From: an uncultured Chlamydiae bacterium
Lineage (GTDB): Bacteria > Chlamydiota > Chlamydiia > Chlamydiales > CACLRR01
NCBI GenBank assembly: GCA_902609415.1
Contig: CACLRR010000002.1
Span: 1 to 64,000, forward strand
Length of the DNA stretch: 64,000 bases
Reading direction: 5' to 3'
Every line of letters starts with the position of its first letter. Position 1 is the stretch's first letter. Below, piece after piece: positions 7,950 to 17,354 of this stretch. The notes under the pieces are model-generated. The model was given only the letters and a program-made list of their open reading frames with translations. It was not told the origin of the DNA and did no database searches. Position numbers and translations under genes: made by a program.

Positions 7950-9788
7950 CTAGGACTCTGATGCCATCAGCGCTAATTTTTCCATCACTTCACTTGATCG
8001 TGAAATAAAGGAGTTTATAGACTCTGGATGCATCTCTTTTTGAGAAAGGAGTGAGAGATCATAAATTTGACGCACTAATGATTGTGTCATCTCCTTATTT
8101 TTTATCTGTAGTTTTGAAATTGAATTTATAAGAGCATTATTAGTGTTAATAACTAAGGTCTGCTTGCCCATAAATTCTTTAGGTATTTCCTTTTGGGTCA
8201 TTGAAAGATAGTCTCTCATTCGTCTTGCCTTCTCATCGATCATAACAAATGCAGGAAGGTCTGTAGAAGAGAGGCTCTTTGCTTCTACATCTACATTTTC
8301 CAGATCGAGAATAGATTTGAATGAACTAGCTATTTCAGAAGCTTCAGATTTCCCATCAGCATTTAGGAGGGTTTTCTCTTTGGAACTATCTAGAAGAGCT
8401 TCTTCTACAGCACCATCTATCCGTTGGAATGAAGTTTTTTCTAATTTTCCTTCTAGGAAGTTGAAGATGGAGTTATCCAGAGGGCCTTTAGCAAGAAGAA
8501 CTTTCAGATTTTTTTCTCTATAGAGTTTAAGAAAAGATGAGTTCTCATTATCTTCTTGTGTATAGAAGACTTTTCCACTGACAATATCCTTAGTAGCTTC
8601 GATTGCATCTTCTGCCGTAATGTGCTCATCTGTGCCTGCAACCTTCCAAAGGAGGAAATTTTTTGCGCGCTCATAGAACTTCTCATCTTGCATCATGCCA
8701 AGTTTAATGATCATTTCAATCTCAGGCCAATATTTCTTGAATGCCTCTAGATCATTTTTATGAAGTGTGGAGAGTTTGTCTGTTATTTTCTTGGCAATAT
8801 GCGTAGAAAGCTTCCTCACAGTAGAATCCATTTGTAGGTAACTTCTAGATACATTAAGCGGAATATCAGGAGAATCGATAGCACCTCTAAGAATAGTGAG
8901 GTAATCTGGGAATAGATCTTTACAGTTATCGGATACAAAAACTCTATTACAGAATAGTTTTATTTTAGAGCTTTGGAAGTCAAAGCGTGGATCAATTTTT
9001 GGGAAATAGAGGATACCTTTAAGGTGGAAGGGATAATCTACGTTAAGGTGTACCCAAAAAATAGGATCTTGCTCCATTGGATAGAGTTTTCTGTAGAAAT
9101 CCAGATACTCCTCATCAGTACATTCTGAGGGTTTCTTGAGCCAAAGTGGATCCTGGCTATTTATCTGCTTGTCTCCAAGGAAGATTGGGTATGGAAGGAA
9201 GCTACAGTAGGTGCTTAGGATTTTTTCAAATTTACTTTCTTCAAGGTATTCAAGGCTTTCATCATTAATATGAAGGGTGATTTCTGTACCACGCTCTTCT
9301 CTTTTATCGTCTTTGATAGTGTATGACGATGAACCATCACAAGACCAGAAGGCTCCAGTTGCTTCTTCTTTGTATGAAAGAGTGGAGATTTCTACTTTTG
9401 AGCTGACCATGAAGGCAGAATAAAAACCTAATCCAAAGTGACCAATCATCTGCTCTTTTTCATCTTTAGATGTATATTTTTTCATGAATTCTTCAGCACC
9501 AGAGAAGGCGAGTTGGGCGATATATTGCTTTACCTCATCTTTTGTCATCCCGATTCCTGTGTCTGTGATTTTAATCCATTTTTCTTCCTTATTCAGCTCA
9601 ATATTTATTCTATATGATCCTTCATCAATATTTAGACTATTTTCATCAGAGAGAACTTTGAGTTTATAGATAGCATCGGTTGCGTTAGAAACGAGTTCTC
9701 GGATGAAGATATCCTTGTCTGAATAGAGCCATTTTTTAATGATAGGAAGAATATTTTCACTATGAATTTTAAGTGTGCCTTTTGACAT
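7950..9788 (-). CDS. htpG: Molecular chaperone HtpG (Hsp90)
   Basis: The 612-residue protein has the three Hsp90 domains. The N-terminal GHKL ATPase carries IFIRELVSNATDA, the ITDTGIGMT motif and GHFGLGFYSAFMV. The middle domain includes a catalytic-arginine region near NVSRSYLQ, and the C-terminal domain serves dimerisation. HtpG is an ATP-driven cytoplasmic chaperone acting late in folding of client proteins with DnaK. The start ATG at 9788 lies 21 residues before the conserved helix, as in E. coli. It is followed 22 bases downstream by convergent-side unknown gene sequence and preceded by an SNF transporter on the same strand. Confidence 0.97.
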   Translation of the reverse strand: MSKGTLKIHSENILPIIKKWLYSDKDIFIRELVSNATDAIYKLKVLSDENSLNIDEGSYRINIELNKEEKWIKITDTGIGMTKDEVKQYIAQLAFSGAEEFMKKYTSKDEKEQMIGHFGLGFYSAFMVSSKVEISTLSYKEEATGAFWSCDGSSSYTIKDDKREERGTEITLHINDESLEYLEESKFEKILSTYCSFLPYPIFLGDKQINSQDPLWLKKPSECTDEEYLDFYRKLYPMEQDPIFWVHLNVDYPFHLKGILYFPKIDPRFDFQSSKIKLFCNRVFVSDNCKDLFPDYLTILRGAIDSPDIPLNVSRSYLQMDSTVRKLSTHIAKKITDKLSTLHKNDLEAFKKYWPEIEMIIKLGMMQDEKFYERAKNFLLWKVAGTDEHITAEDAIEATKDIVSGKVFYTQEDNENSSFLKLYREKNLKVLLAKGPLDNSIFNFLEGKLEKTSFQRIDGAVEEALLDSSKEKTLLNADGKSEASEIASSFKSILDLENVDVEAKSLSSTDLPAFVMIDEKARRMRDYLSMTQKEIPKEFMGKQTLVINTNNALINSISKLQIKNKEMTQSLVRQIYDLSLLSQKEMHPESINSFISRSSEVMEKLALMASES

Positions 9789-9809
9789 ATTTTATCCTTT
9801 ATTTAAAAT

Positions 9810-11195
9810 TTAGTTAAATTTAAGTATTCCAGCTTCTTGCAGTATAACTACAATGACAGCAAGAGGAGCTAGCCATTTAAGTAGAAAATACCACAATGGT
9901 CCAAGCCATTTATTATTTGTTCCCATGGAAAACTCATCAATCATCACACACTTTTTGAGCTTCCATCCAGCAAGGATAGTTACACAAAGGCCAGAAAGTG
10001 GCATTAACCAGCTTGCAGTAAGGTAATCTACTGTGCTAAAGAAGTCTTTTCCATAGATTGCAGACCACGTAGGGAAAAGGGCTTTAGATCCTGCAAGGGC
10101 TGAAGGAATGCCTATGATGAAGATTAGGAGGGTTGAAAATGTGGTAGCTTTTGCTCTTGACCATGAATAGTTTTCTAGAATATTGGCAACGAGTACTTCT
10201 AAAAGTGAGATGGTTGATGTTAGAGCAGCAAAAAGAAGGAGAGCAAAGAAGACTGTAGAGATTAATAGTCCTGCGGGGATCTTAGCAAAAATAATGGGTA
10301 GTGTTTGGAAGACGAGACCAGATCCTGCTGTTGGCTCCATCCCATAGGTAAATACGATGGGAAAGATTGTAAGAGCTGCCATTAAAGAGACAAAAACGGT
10401 CATAAGTGTAATCCAAAAACCGTTATAGGGGATGTTCTCCTTTGGGCGCATATAGCTTCCATAAGTGATTAAGATACCGAGGCCAACACTTAGTGTGAAG
10501 AAAGCCATTCCTAAGGCATTGAGAACGCTTCCACCAGAGAGCTTTGAAAAATCTGGATAGAACACAAATCTAACAGCCTCACCAAAGCCACTTAGGGTAA
10601 TGCTATAGAAAAACATGGCTATTAAGATGATAAAAAGTGCTGGCATAAGGATTTTACTCCAATGCTCAATCCCCTTTCGAATACCGCTATTTATAATGCC
10701 ACCATTAATTATGAGAAAAAGGGCAAACCAAAGAAGGGAGATTCCAGGAGATGAGGAGAGTATTGTGAACACTTCTCTGATTTGTTCAGGGCTTTTCCCA
10801 AGGGAAAATTGATTAAGAGACATTAGTGTATAGCTTAAGCACCAGCCGGAAACAACGCCATAAAAGGATAGGATTAGAGCGCAGGTAAGGATATTTACCC
10901 ACCCTAAAAGTCTCCAGTTTGAAGAGGGTTTGGTAAGTTTAGAGTAACCAGCAAGTGAGCTTTTTTGGGTTTTTCTTCCAAGCGTTAGTTCTGCTAGAAA
11001 AACAGGTACACCAATAATAAAGGTAAATAGAAGATACAGAATGACAAAGGCTCCCCCTCCATTTTGACCCGCAATATAAGGAAAGCGCCATAGACTTCCA
11101 AGACCGATTGCAGAGCCCGCAGTAGAGAGGATAAATCCAACTTTCCCTGTCCAGTGCTCATGTGATTTGGATAGTGTAGCTGTATCGCTGCTCAT
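9810..11195 (-). CDS. Sodium-dependent transporter, SNF/NSS family (copy 1)
   Basis: The 461-residue protein has about twelve membrane helices. The first helix carries the NSS signature GSAIGLGSLWRFPYIAGQNGGGAF, whose unwound Gly and Asn residues bind sodium and the amino-acid substrate in LeuT. Family members import amino acids with sodium. It resembles the two tandem copies at 19.6 and 21 kb, which share the opening EHW(T/G)(G/S)K block. This copy diverges more, so it may differ in substrate. It lies upstream of htpG on the same strand with a 21-base gap. The substrate is not readable from sequence. Confidence 0.93.
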   Translation of the reverse strand: MSSDTATLSKSHEHWTGKVGFILSTAGSAIGLGSLWRFPYIAGQNGGGAFVILYLLFTFIIGVPVFLAELTLGRKTQKSSLAGYSKLTKPSSNWRLLGWVNILTCALILSFYGVVSGWCLSYTLMSLNQFSLGKSPEQIREVFTILSSSPGISLLWFALFLIINGGIINSGIRKGIEHWSKILMPALFIILIAMFFYSITLSGFGEAVRFVFYPDFSKLSGGSVLNALGMAFFTLSVGLGILITYGSYMRPKENIPYNGFWITLMTVFVSLMAALTIFPIVFTYGMEPTAGSGLVFQTLPIIFAKIPAGLLISTVFFALLLFAALTSTISLLEVLVANILENYSWSRAKATTFSTLLIFIIGIPSALAGSKALFPTWSAIYGKDFFSTVDYLTASWLMPLSGLCVTILAGWKLKKCVMIDEFSMGTNNKWLGPLWYFLLKWLAPLAVIVVILQEAGILKFN

Positions 11196-11307
11196 AATGT
11201 ATCCTTTTTTTTTTATACAGAAATCGTGTAGTTTCAGTTAATAAGCATTTATTAGAGAAGACAGGGTACTATAAACTGTTTAAATAGACAAGAGGGACTT
11301 AGAATCT

Positions 11308-12588
11308 ATGATGACTGTTATAATAATTTCTAGTTTAATCTTTATAGCCATCGGTATTTTATTAGCTTTGTTTATCCTTTTTGCAAAAAATAAGATCATG
11401 CTTAAAGGGAGCTGCGTAGTAAGAATCAATGACAATTCTCCACTTGAGGCTCCCCGAGGTGAGAACTTATTAGAGTTTTTATCCTCAAATGGTCATTCAG
11501 TACCAAGCGCTTGTGGTGGTGGTGGTTCTTGTGCAACCTGCAAGGTGAGGGTTGTGACAGAGGAGGCAGAAGTTCTTGAAATTGATAAGGCGCACTTTAG
11601 TATACGCGAGTTAAGTCAGGGATGGAGATTATCCTGTCAGCATCGTATTAGAGAGAATATTGATATTAAACTGGACACAACAAATAATGCTCAGGTGTTC
11701 CAAGGTAAGGTTGTTTCAAATAATAATGTAGCTACCTTTATCAAGGAATTGATTATTGAGGTGGCTGAGGTAGATGGTCATGCATTTATACCTGGTGATT
11801 ATTTTCAGTTTCAGATTCCCGGTTTTAAGACTAATACCGAGGATTGGAAGGCAACAATGGAGAGCAAGTATTATAGTGATTGGGAAAAATATGGGATGTT
11901 TGGAAAAGAGATAGAATTTGATTTAGACGAGGAAATAATTAGAGCATATTCTTGTGGCACGCACCCAAAGGACCGCTATTTAAAATTTATTATAAGGATT
12001 GCAACCCCACCACTGTTAAAAAATGGAAAATTGGATCATAGAATTCCTTGGGGTATGGGATCTAGTTTTCTTTTTTCCTTAAAAGAGAACGATTTAGTGG
12101 ATATGTCAGGTGCATTTGGTGAGTCCCATATGATTTATGATGAGAGGGAGGTTGTTTTTCTTATTGGTGGTGCTGGCATGTCCTTTGGTTACTCTCATAT
12201 TTCTGATCTATTGCTTAATAAAAAATCTAAACGAAAAATATCTTTTTGGTATGGTGCACGGTCATTAAAAGAGAACTTTTATGAGAGTGAATTTAAGTTT
12301 CTTCAGAAGAATTATTCAAATTTTTCTTACCAACTTGTTCTTTCTGAACCAGCTAAGGAGGATATTCAAAGTGAAGGGTGGGATAAGGATGATCCAGTAC
12401 AAACAAATTTTCTGTACAAAGCCTTTAAAATCGGTTATTTGGATAAGTTAGAAGCTAAACATGAGGAGCCGGATGAGAAGCTCTATTATGTTTGCGGTCC
12501 TCCAGCGCATAATTCTTCTGTTATGCAGCTATTAAAGGAATACGGAGTGGATAGAGAGTTAATAATATTAGATGATTTTGGGAGTTAA
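11308..12588 (+). CDS. nqrF: Na+-translocating NADH:quinone reductase subunit F
   Basis: The 426-residue protein starts with one transmembrane helix (about 5-26), then a 2Fe-2S ferredoxin domain with Cys69, Cys75, Cys78 and Cys110. A flavodoxin-reductase domain follows, with RAYSCGTHP for FAD, an FLIGGAGMSFG NADH-binding motif and a terminal YYVCGPPAHN. NqrF accepts electrons from NADH and feeds them to the sodium-pumping Nqr complex. Chlamydiae use Nqr to make a sodium gradient, which suits the three sodium-coupled SNF transporters in this window. The other Nqr subunits are not in the window. nadE begins three bases after its stop. Confidence 0.96.
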   Translation: MMTVIIISSLIFIAIGILLALFILFAKNKIMLKGSCVVRINDNSPLEAPRGENLLEFLSSNGHSVPSACGGGGSCATCKVRVVTEEAEVLEIDKAHFSIRELSQGWRLSCQHRIRENIDIKLDTTNNAQVFQGKVVSNNNVATFIKELIIEVAEVDGHAFIPGDYFQFQIPGFKTNTEDWKATMESKYYSDWEKYGMFGKEIEFDLDEEIIRAYSCGTHPKDRYLKFIIRIATPPLLKNGKLDHRIPWGMGSSFLFSLKENDLVDMSGAFGESHMIYDEREVVFLIGGAGMSFGYSHISDLLLNKKSKRKISFWYGARSLKENFYESEFKFLQKNYSNFSYQLVLSEPAKEDIQSEGWDKDDPVQTNFLYKAFKIGYLDKLEAKHEEPDEKLYYVCGPPAHNSSVMQLLKEYGVDRELIILDDFGS

Positions 12589-12591
12589 CCT

Positions 12592-14271
12592 ATGAAAATT
12601 TTACTTGCACAACTTAATCCTAAAATTGGCGATTTAACAGGCAATACAGATAAGATCATAGATGTAATTGAGCGTTATAGAGATACTGATACAGAGATGA
12701 TAGTGTTTCCAGAGCTTTCAATTTGTGGTTATTTGCCTGCAGATCTTTTCCTTCATGAATCATTCATTAGTGGAATGGAAAAGGAGTTAGATAGAATTGT
12801 AAGGGCATCTAAGAATGTTGTCGTGATTGTTGGATTTGCAAGAAGAAATCCTAATTATGAGGAAAAAGATTTACTAAACAGTGCTGCTGTGATTCAAAAT
12901 CAGAAGCTTCTTGGTGTTTATGATAAGTGTCTTCTACCAACTTACGATGTCTTTAGTGAAAGGCGCTATTTTGCAAGGGGCAAGAGTGCACAGGTATATT
13001 TAGTTAATGGGAAAAGAGTTGCTGTATTAATTTGTGAGGATATTTGGCAACATGCGGGATATGAAATTTCAGGAACGAACTATCAATTAGATCCTGTAAA
13101 GGAGCTTGTGACCTATAAACCTGATATTGTGGTAAATTTAACTGCTTCACCCTTTATTACAAAGAAGGTAGATAAAAGGGTGGAAGTGTGTCGAGCTGTG
13201 ACAAAAACATTAAAATGTCCTATTGTTTATGCTTGTCAAGTGGGATCGAATGATTCCTTAATTTTTGATGGATACTCTCTCTATTTAGATGAGAATGGAG
13301 TATTAAGACAGGTTGCAAAAGGCTTTGTTGAAGATGAGATGGTTATTGATACTGAAAAGAAACCATATGGCATCTCTTATAACCATGATGAAATGTATGA
13401 TCTTTATGCAGCACTAAGGCTTGGTGTGCGTGATTATTTTAAAAAATCTAATCAGAAAACAGCTATTGTTAGTCTATCTGGGGGAATAGATTCTGCAATT
13501 GTAGCCGCTATTGCGCGCGATGCATTAGGTGCTGAGAATATTATAGGGGTTCATATTCCTTCACAGAATACGAGCAAAGAGAGCAGAGAAGATGCTTTTA
13601 AGCTAGCTGAGAATTTAGGGATCGATTACAAGGAAATACCAATTAATGCAACATTTCAACATTTGAAGGAGAAGTTGGAGCCTACATTTCTAATGGAAAA
13701 GCACCTGTATGAAAATACGCGAGCTCAAAAGGATGATATTACTCTAGAGAATTTAGAGGCTAGGATTAGGGGAGTTCTTCTTATGTCATTGGCTAATAAG
13801 TGTAGGGGGTTGGTCTTAAATACAGGAAATAAGAGTGAGATTGCACTAGGTTATACGACGCTATATGGAGATGCTATAGGTGCTCTTTCTGTGATTGGAG
13901 ATCTTGTAAAGACAGAGTGCTATCGTGTTGCTCATTGGATCAATCGTGAGTATGAATTGATACCCAAGCGCACAATTGAAAAGCCTCCAACGACAATATT
14001 AAGGCATCATCAGTATGATGATGAAACATTGCCACCATATGAGATTGTCGATAGGGTGATTGAGGCATATGTGGAACAGCATAAAACTTTAGAAGAGATT
14101 GTAAATGAGAATAATTATTCAGCCGAACAGGTGGATCATATTATAAGAAGAATATTTAAGCATGAACATAAGAGGGGACAAGCACCGCCGATTCTAAAGG
14201 TAACAACTAAATGTTTTGGAGCGGGAAGGATGTATCCTTTACATTCCTCCTATAAAACAGAAATTTATTAG
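12592..14271 (+). CDS. nadE: Glutamine-dependent NAD+ synthetase
   Basis: The 559-residue protein is a fusion of an N-terminal nitrilase-type glutaminase and a C-terminal NAD synthetase. The glutaminase triad is visible as Glu41 (PELSICGY), Lys112 (YDKCLLPTYD) and Cys148 (LICEDIW). The synthetase has the pyrophosphate-loop motif SLSGGIDSA near residue 296 and NTGNKSE around 415. It amidates nicotinate adenine dinucleotide to NAD+ with ammonia from glutamine. It follows nqrF with a three-base gap, linking NAD supply with an NADH-using enzyme. Pathogenic Chlamydia obtain NAD from the host, so this gene indicates more independence. Confidence 0.96.
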   Translation: MKILLAQLNPKIGDLTGNTDKIIDVIERYRDTDTEMIVFPELSICGYLPADLFLHESFISGMEKELDRIVRASKNVVVIVGFARRNPNYEEKDLLNSAAVIQNQKLLGVYDKCLLPTYDVFSERRYFARGKSAQVYLVNGKRVAVLICEDIWQHAGYEISGTNYQLDPVKELVTYKPDIVVNLTASPFITKKVDKRVEVCRAVTKTLKCPIVYACQVGSNDSLIFDGYSLYLDENGVLRQVAKGFVEDEMVIDTEKKPYGISYNHDEMYDLYAALRLGVRDYFKKSNQKTAIVSLSGGIDSAIVAAIARDALGAENIIGVHIPSQNTSKESREDAFKLAENLGIDYKEIPINATFQHLKEKLEPTFLMEKHLYENTRAQKDDITLENLEARIRGVLLMSLANKCRGLVLNTGNKSEIALGYTTLYGDAIGALSVIGDLVKTECYRVAHWINREYELIPKRTIEKPPTTILRHHQYDDETLPPYEIVDRVIEAYVEQHKTLEEIVNENNYSAEQVDHIIRRIFKHEHKRGQAPPILKVTTKCFGAGRMYPLHSSYKTEIY

Positions 14272-15116
14272 TGAGTAGCAGATTGAATATGTGAAATTTT
14301 TTGATTGAGCATAAATAATCGGTCAAAACCGCAAGCTATACCGAAGGTATTATCCGGGATTTTTGCAATAGATTTGATAAATTCCGGGTCAATAGGAAGA
14401 TCAGTTTTATTTGAGTCTTTTCGCAATTGATTGATCTCTTCAAAGCGAAGTTGTTGTTGTTCTGGATCTCTAAGCTCAAGAAAGCCGTTACCAATTTCAA
14501 TGCCATCATAGAAAAACTCATACCTTTTGGCCACCTCTCTACCATTTTCTGTGAGAATTTGAGAAAGCAGGGCATCTTCAGGGAAAAAATTTGTGATCAC
14601 ATCAATTTTACCGTTGCCTAGATGAGGTTCAATTTGAGTTGTGAATTGATAGTGGCGTTTTTCTTGCTCTGTCCAAGACTTTGAGTCAGGAGGAGTATGT
14701 TTTAGATCTCTTTGAATAAGATCATGGTATGAAGAGAGGGTATATTCTTTTGTAGGAAGGAATAGATAGAGCAGCTCACACACCTCGTCTAAAAATTCTT
14801 TTTCTGAAGTATTAATTTTGTACCACTCGATCATGGTGAATTCTTCTCGATGTAGGGGGCTATCTTCCTCTTTGCGAAAGACGTGCCCGAGGAAATAGAT
14901 GTGTTGATGGAAGGAGGCAAGTATTTTTTTAAGAGCATATTCGGGAGATGTATGTAAAAAATGCCTACTATCGGTAGCTATAGGATCAATAAAGGCATCA
15001 ATAGGAGGATAGCTTTGCAGACAGGGCGAGTCAATTTCGAAGAATTTCCTTTTGTCAAAAAAAGAGCGTACTTTTTTGAGCATTTCAGAGCGTGCAATAA
15101 TATGCTGCGTCTTAAT
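14268..15116 (-). CDS. epmA: EF-P--(R)-beta-lysine ligase EpmA (GenX/PoxA)
   Basis: The protein is a lysyl-tRNA synthetase catalytic domain without anticodon-binding domain. It shows class II motifs: HTSPEYALKK, RKEEDSPLHREEFTMIEWY as motif 2 and GFDRLFML as motif 3. EpmA ligates beta-lysine or lysine to EF-P, and efp lies immediately upstream and overlaps. I place the start at ATT 15116-15114. AGGAAG lies five bases before it, it overlaps the efp stop, and it gives the family's usual N-terminal length (282 residues). The first conventional start is TTG 15176, which would overlap efp by 65 bases; ATG further inside would cut into the first helix. The ATT start is inference. Its 3' end overlaps the end of convergent nadE by four bases. 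Confidence 0.9.
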   Translation of the reverse strand: MKTQHIIARSEMLKKVRSFFDKRKFFEIDSPCLQSYPPIDAFIDPIATDSRHFLHTSPEYALKKILASFHQHIYFLGHVFRKEEDSPLHREEFTMIEWYKINTSEKEFLDEVCELLYLFLPTKEYTLSSYHDLIQRDLKHTPPDSKSWTEQEKRHYQFTTQIEPHLGNGKIDVITNFFPEDALLSQILTENGREVAKRYEFFYDGIEIGNGFLELRDPEQQQLRFEEINQLRKDSNKTDLPIDPEFIKSIAKIPDNTFGIACGFDRLFMLNQKISHIQSATH

Positions 15117-15675
15117 TCGATCTTCCTGCGTATTCGTTAGTTCTAGTGTCAATTCTAATAACTTCACCTTCTTCAATAAAGAGTGGTATTTGTACTTTTC
15201 CTCCTGTTTCAGTTGTGCCGGGTTTAAGTACTTTTCCTGTTGTGTCTCCTCTAAGTCCTGGTTCTGTTTCAGTAATCTTTAAATCTAGGAAATTTGGAGG
15301 AGAACAGCCGATTACGTTGTTTTTGTAGAGCAGTATATCATAGACTTGCTCATCTAAAAAGAAGAAGCGTACATCGTCTAGAAGCTCGAGGGAAACAGCT
15401 ATTTGGTCATAGGTGTCATCATCCATAAAATGAGCATCATCATTATCCACATAGAGAAGGCGCATTTTTGTTTCTTCGACATCGGCAAGTTGCAATTTTT
15501 CGTGAGATTTGTATGTTTTTTCTACAACGCGTTTAGTTTTTAAATTTTTGATCTTGCAGCGAACAAAGGCTTGACCTTTACCAGGTTTTACGAATTGTAC
15601 CTCTTGGCAGTTATAGGGTTCATTATTGATTTCAAGTTTCGTTCCATTTTTAATTGCTGAAGCTGCTATGTCCAT
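15112..15675 (-). CDS. efp: Translation elongation factor P
   Basis: The 187-residue protein has the three beta-barrel domains of EF-P. The modification loop is PGKGQAF with Lys33 as the residue that would receive beta-lysine. The C-terminal domain ends in IDTRTNEYAGRSN, close to the bacterial consensus. EF-P rescues ribosomes stalled on polyproline. I chose ATG 15675, which has AGGA six bases upstream; a TTG six bases earlier is possible. epmA follows and overlaps its stop. In C. trachomatis an efp gene lies beside amn; here amn is 3 kb away. Confidence 0.97.
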   Translation of the reverse strand: MDIAASAIKNGTKLEINNEPYNCQEVQFVKPGKGQAFVRCKIKNLKTKRVVEKTYKSHEKLQLADVEETKMRLLYVDNDDAHFMDDDTYDQIAVSLELLDDVRFFFLDEQVYDILLYKNNVIGCSPPNFLDLKITETEPGLRGDTTGKVLKPGTTETGGKVQIPLFIEEGEVIRIDTRTNEYAGRSN

Positions 15676-15867
15676 AGTCAATCCTGTTCAGGTTTTTCAT
15701 ATTATTTTGGGGTGTTGCTCCTTAAAAAGCAATCACAGTTTAGCAGCTTTTCCCCATAATTTTAAAGTTAAAGAGTTGGTGACATTATCTAAAACAGTTC
15801 GATTAGCAGGAAGAGCAAAAGAGGTGTATTGAACAGAATCTGTTATAATAAAGAAAAAAGGGTATTT

Positions 15868-16083
15868 ATGGCAAAAGAAGAGCTTTTAGAGTTTGAAGGT
15901 GTGGTAGTAGCGGAACTTCGTAACGCTCATTACAGGGTAACATTAGAAAATGGCGATGAGTTGGTGGCACATTTGTCCGGTAAAATGCGTATGAATCGAA
16001 TTCGTATTTTAGAGGGAGATAAGGTTTCAGTTGAAGTAAGCCTTTATGATCTTACTAAAGGCAGAATAAAATATCGCCATTAG
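15868..16083 (+). CDS. infA: Translation initiation factor IF-1
   Basis: The 71-residue OB-fold protein has the IF-1 sequence: [39 protein letters not shown] and a terminal [12 protein letters not shown]-1 binds the 30S A site with IF-2 and IF-3 during initiation. I chose ATG 15868 over the in-frame TTG at 15829 because the family begins with MAKE and a purine-rich AAAAAAGGG precedes it. It is divergent from efp, and an HU gene follows 38 bases downstream. Confidence 0.97.
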   Translation: MAKEELLEFEGVVVAELRNAHYRVTLENGDELVAHLSGKMRMNRIRILEGDKVSVEVSLYDLTKGRIKYRH

Positions 16084-16121
16084 TTGTATAATAAAAATAA
16101 AATAAAAAAAAGGAGTTTAAT

Positions 16122-16400
16122 ATGAATAAAAGTGAATTAATAGCTGCTGTAGCAGAAAAATCTAGTCTATCCAAAAAAGATACAGAAAAATTTTTAGATG
16201 CTATGATTGATACAATAAAAGATACTGTAAAGGTTGGAGGTAGCCTAACATTGGTAGGATTTGGAAAGTTTGAAGCAAAAAAAAGAGCTGCAAGAATAGG
16301 ACGTAATCCGAGAACAGGTGAAGCTGTACGGATACTTGAACGTAGAGCAGTTTCCTTTAAAGCAGGAAAAGCACTTATGGAGCATTTGAATAGACGGTAG
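16122..16400 (+). CDS. HU/IHF family DNA-binding protein
   Basis: The 92-residue protein has the HU layout: two N-terminal helices (MNKSELIAAVAEKSSLSKKD), then the DNA-binding arm with GFGKFEAKKRAAR, IGRNPRTGE and a final helix after SFKAGKAL. HU dimers bend and wrap DNA. Since the Hc1 protein at 5.2 kb lacks its basic tail, HU may carry more of the nucleoid work in this organism; that is inference. An AAAAAAAGGAG ribosome site lies upstream. Confidence 0.96.
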   Translation: MNKSELIAAVAEKSSLSKKDTEKFLDAMIDTIKDTVKVGGSLTLVGFGKFEAKKRAARIGRNPRTGEAVRILERRAVSFKAGKALMEHLNRR

Positions 16401-16606
16401 AAGCTTTGGTTTGTAGAGGTTTTCTAGGATTAATGGCATGATTATTTAATGGCTCAATTGTTTTTAAATAATGGGGTAGTTTTAGGTGTGATTAAGAAGT
16501 GCCTATTACTACAAGGGAATTTCCTATTCCTTATTTTTATTGAGTTTAATCATACTTTAGCAATTTCTATTTGAATTTAGTTACAGTGGAATGTCACTTT
16601 ATGGAT
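16401..16606. other. Intergenic region between HU gene and convergent uridine-kinase-like gene
   Basis: About 200 bases without a gene. An 8-base inverted pair (ATTATTTA ... TAAATAAT) lies near 16440-16475 and a T-rich stretch lies near 16530-16545. I see no clear intrinsic terminator, tRNA or small reading frame with a ribosome site. Confidence 0.4.
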
Positions 16607-17293
16607 TTAGAGTTTTATCATCTCTTCTTTATGACAGTTGGGGCAATGTATAGAGGATGTTATCATTTCACTCAGTTGTTTACTGATAAAGTCGAGAACC
16701 AATAGGTCATGTCTAGCATTAGGTATGATGAGATCGGCATAGATTTTGCTGGGGATTAGGTATTTTAAAAACATAGGCCTCACAGTGCTAAGGTACTGTT
16801 GTCTGATCTCGATAAATGAACGTTTTCTTTCATGGTGGTCTCTTTCAATTCTGCGCAGTAAGCAGATATCCATGTCCGCATCAATGAAGAATTTCATGTC
16901 TAGTATATTTCTAAGCCTTGGAACTGCAAATAAAAGAGATCCTTCAACAAGCACAATGCGCCTAGAAGTGATTTTAACTGTTTCTGGACTTCTGGTGTGT
17001 GTTGTAAAATCATAGATGGGTTGTTCGATAGATAGGCCATCCTTCAGTATTTGAAGGTGCTCTATAAGGAAATCAAAGTCAATTGCTGCTGGATCATCAA
17101 AGTTTACTTCCTTTCTTTTTTCAGGTGCCAGGTGGGATAGATCATTGTAGTAGTTGTCTTGGGAAAGTATGACAACATCTTCATCTAGTACTGTCTGGAG
17201 TTTTTTTGTAAGGGTTGTTTTTCCAGAGCCAGATGCACCTGTAAATCCTAGCACAAGGAAATTCTTCGATTTTAGATCGTGAAGTTTTACCAT
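16607..17293 (-). CDS. udk: Uridine kinase / P-loop nucleoside kinase family protein
   Basis: The 228-residue protein has a Walker A motif, GASGSGKTT, near residues 19-27. It also has the uridine-kinase DNYYNDL block, an FDDPAAIDFDFL region and an RRIERDHHERKRS lid segment, all typical of Udk and close phosphoribulokinase relatives. Udk phosphorylates uridine and cytidine with GTP or ATP. The C-terminal end has a CPNCHKEE sequence that is not part of the core fold and may bind zinc or be incidental. It stands alone, divergent from a small secreted protein. Confidence 0.85.
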   Translation of the reverse strand: MVKLHDLKSKNFLVLGFTGASGSGKTTLTKKLQTVLDEDVVILSQDNYYNDLSHLAPEKRKEVNFDDPAAIDFDFLIEHLQILKDGLSIEQPIYDFTTHTRSPETVKITSRRIVLVEGSLLFAVPRLRNILDMKFFIDADMDICLLRRIERDHHERKRSFIEIRQQYLSTVRPMFLKYLIPSKIYADLIIPNARHDLLVLDFISKQLSEMITSSIHCPNCHKEEMIKL

Positions 17294-17354
17294 TTGTAAG
17301 ATGTTATTAATTATTGATGTACTTATAGTAATCTTTTAAATAGTTAAATTCTAG

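Noticed and set aside
8317-8750. Open frames antisense to htpG and other long genes
   Set aside because: They lack ribosome sites and recognisable domains and lie wholly within well-supported genes on the other strand.
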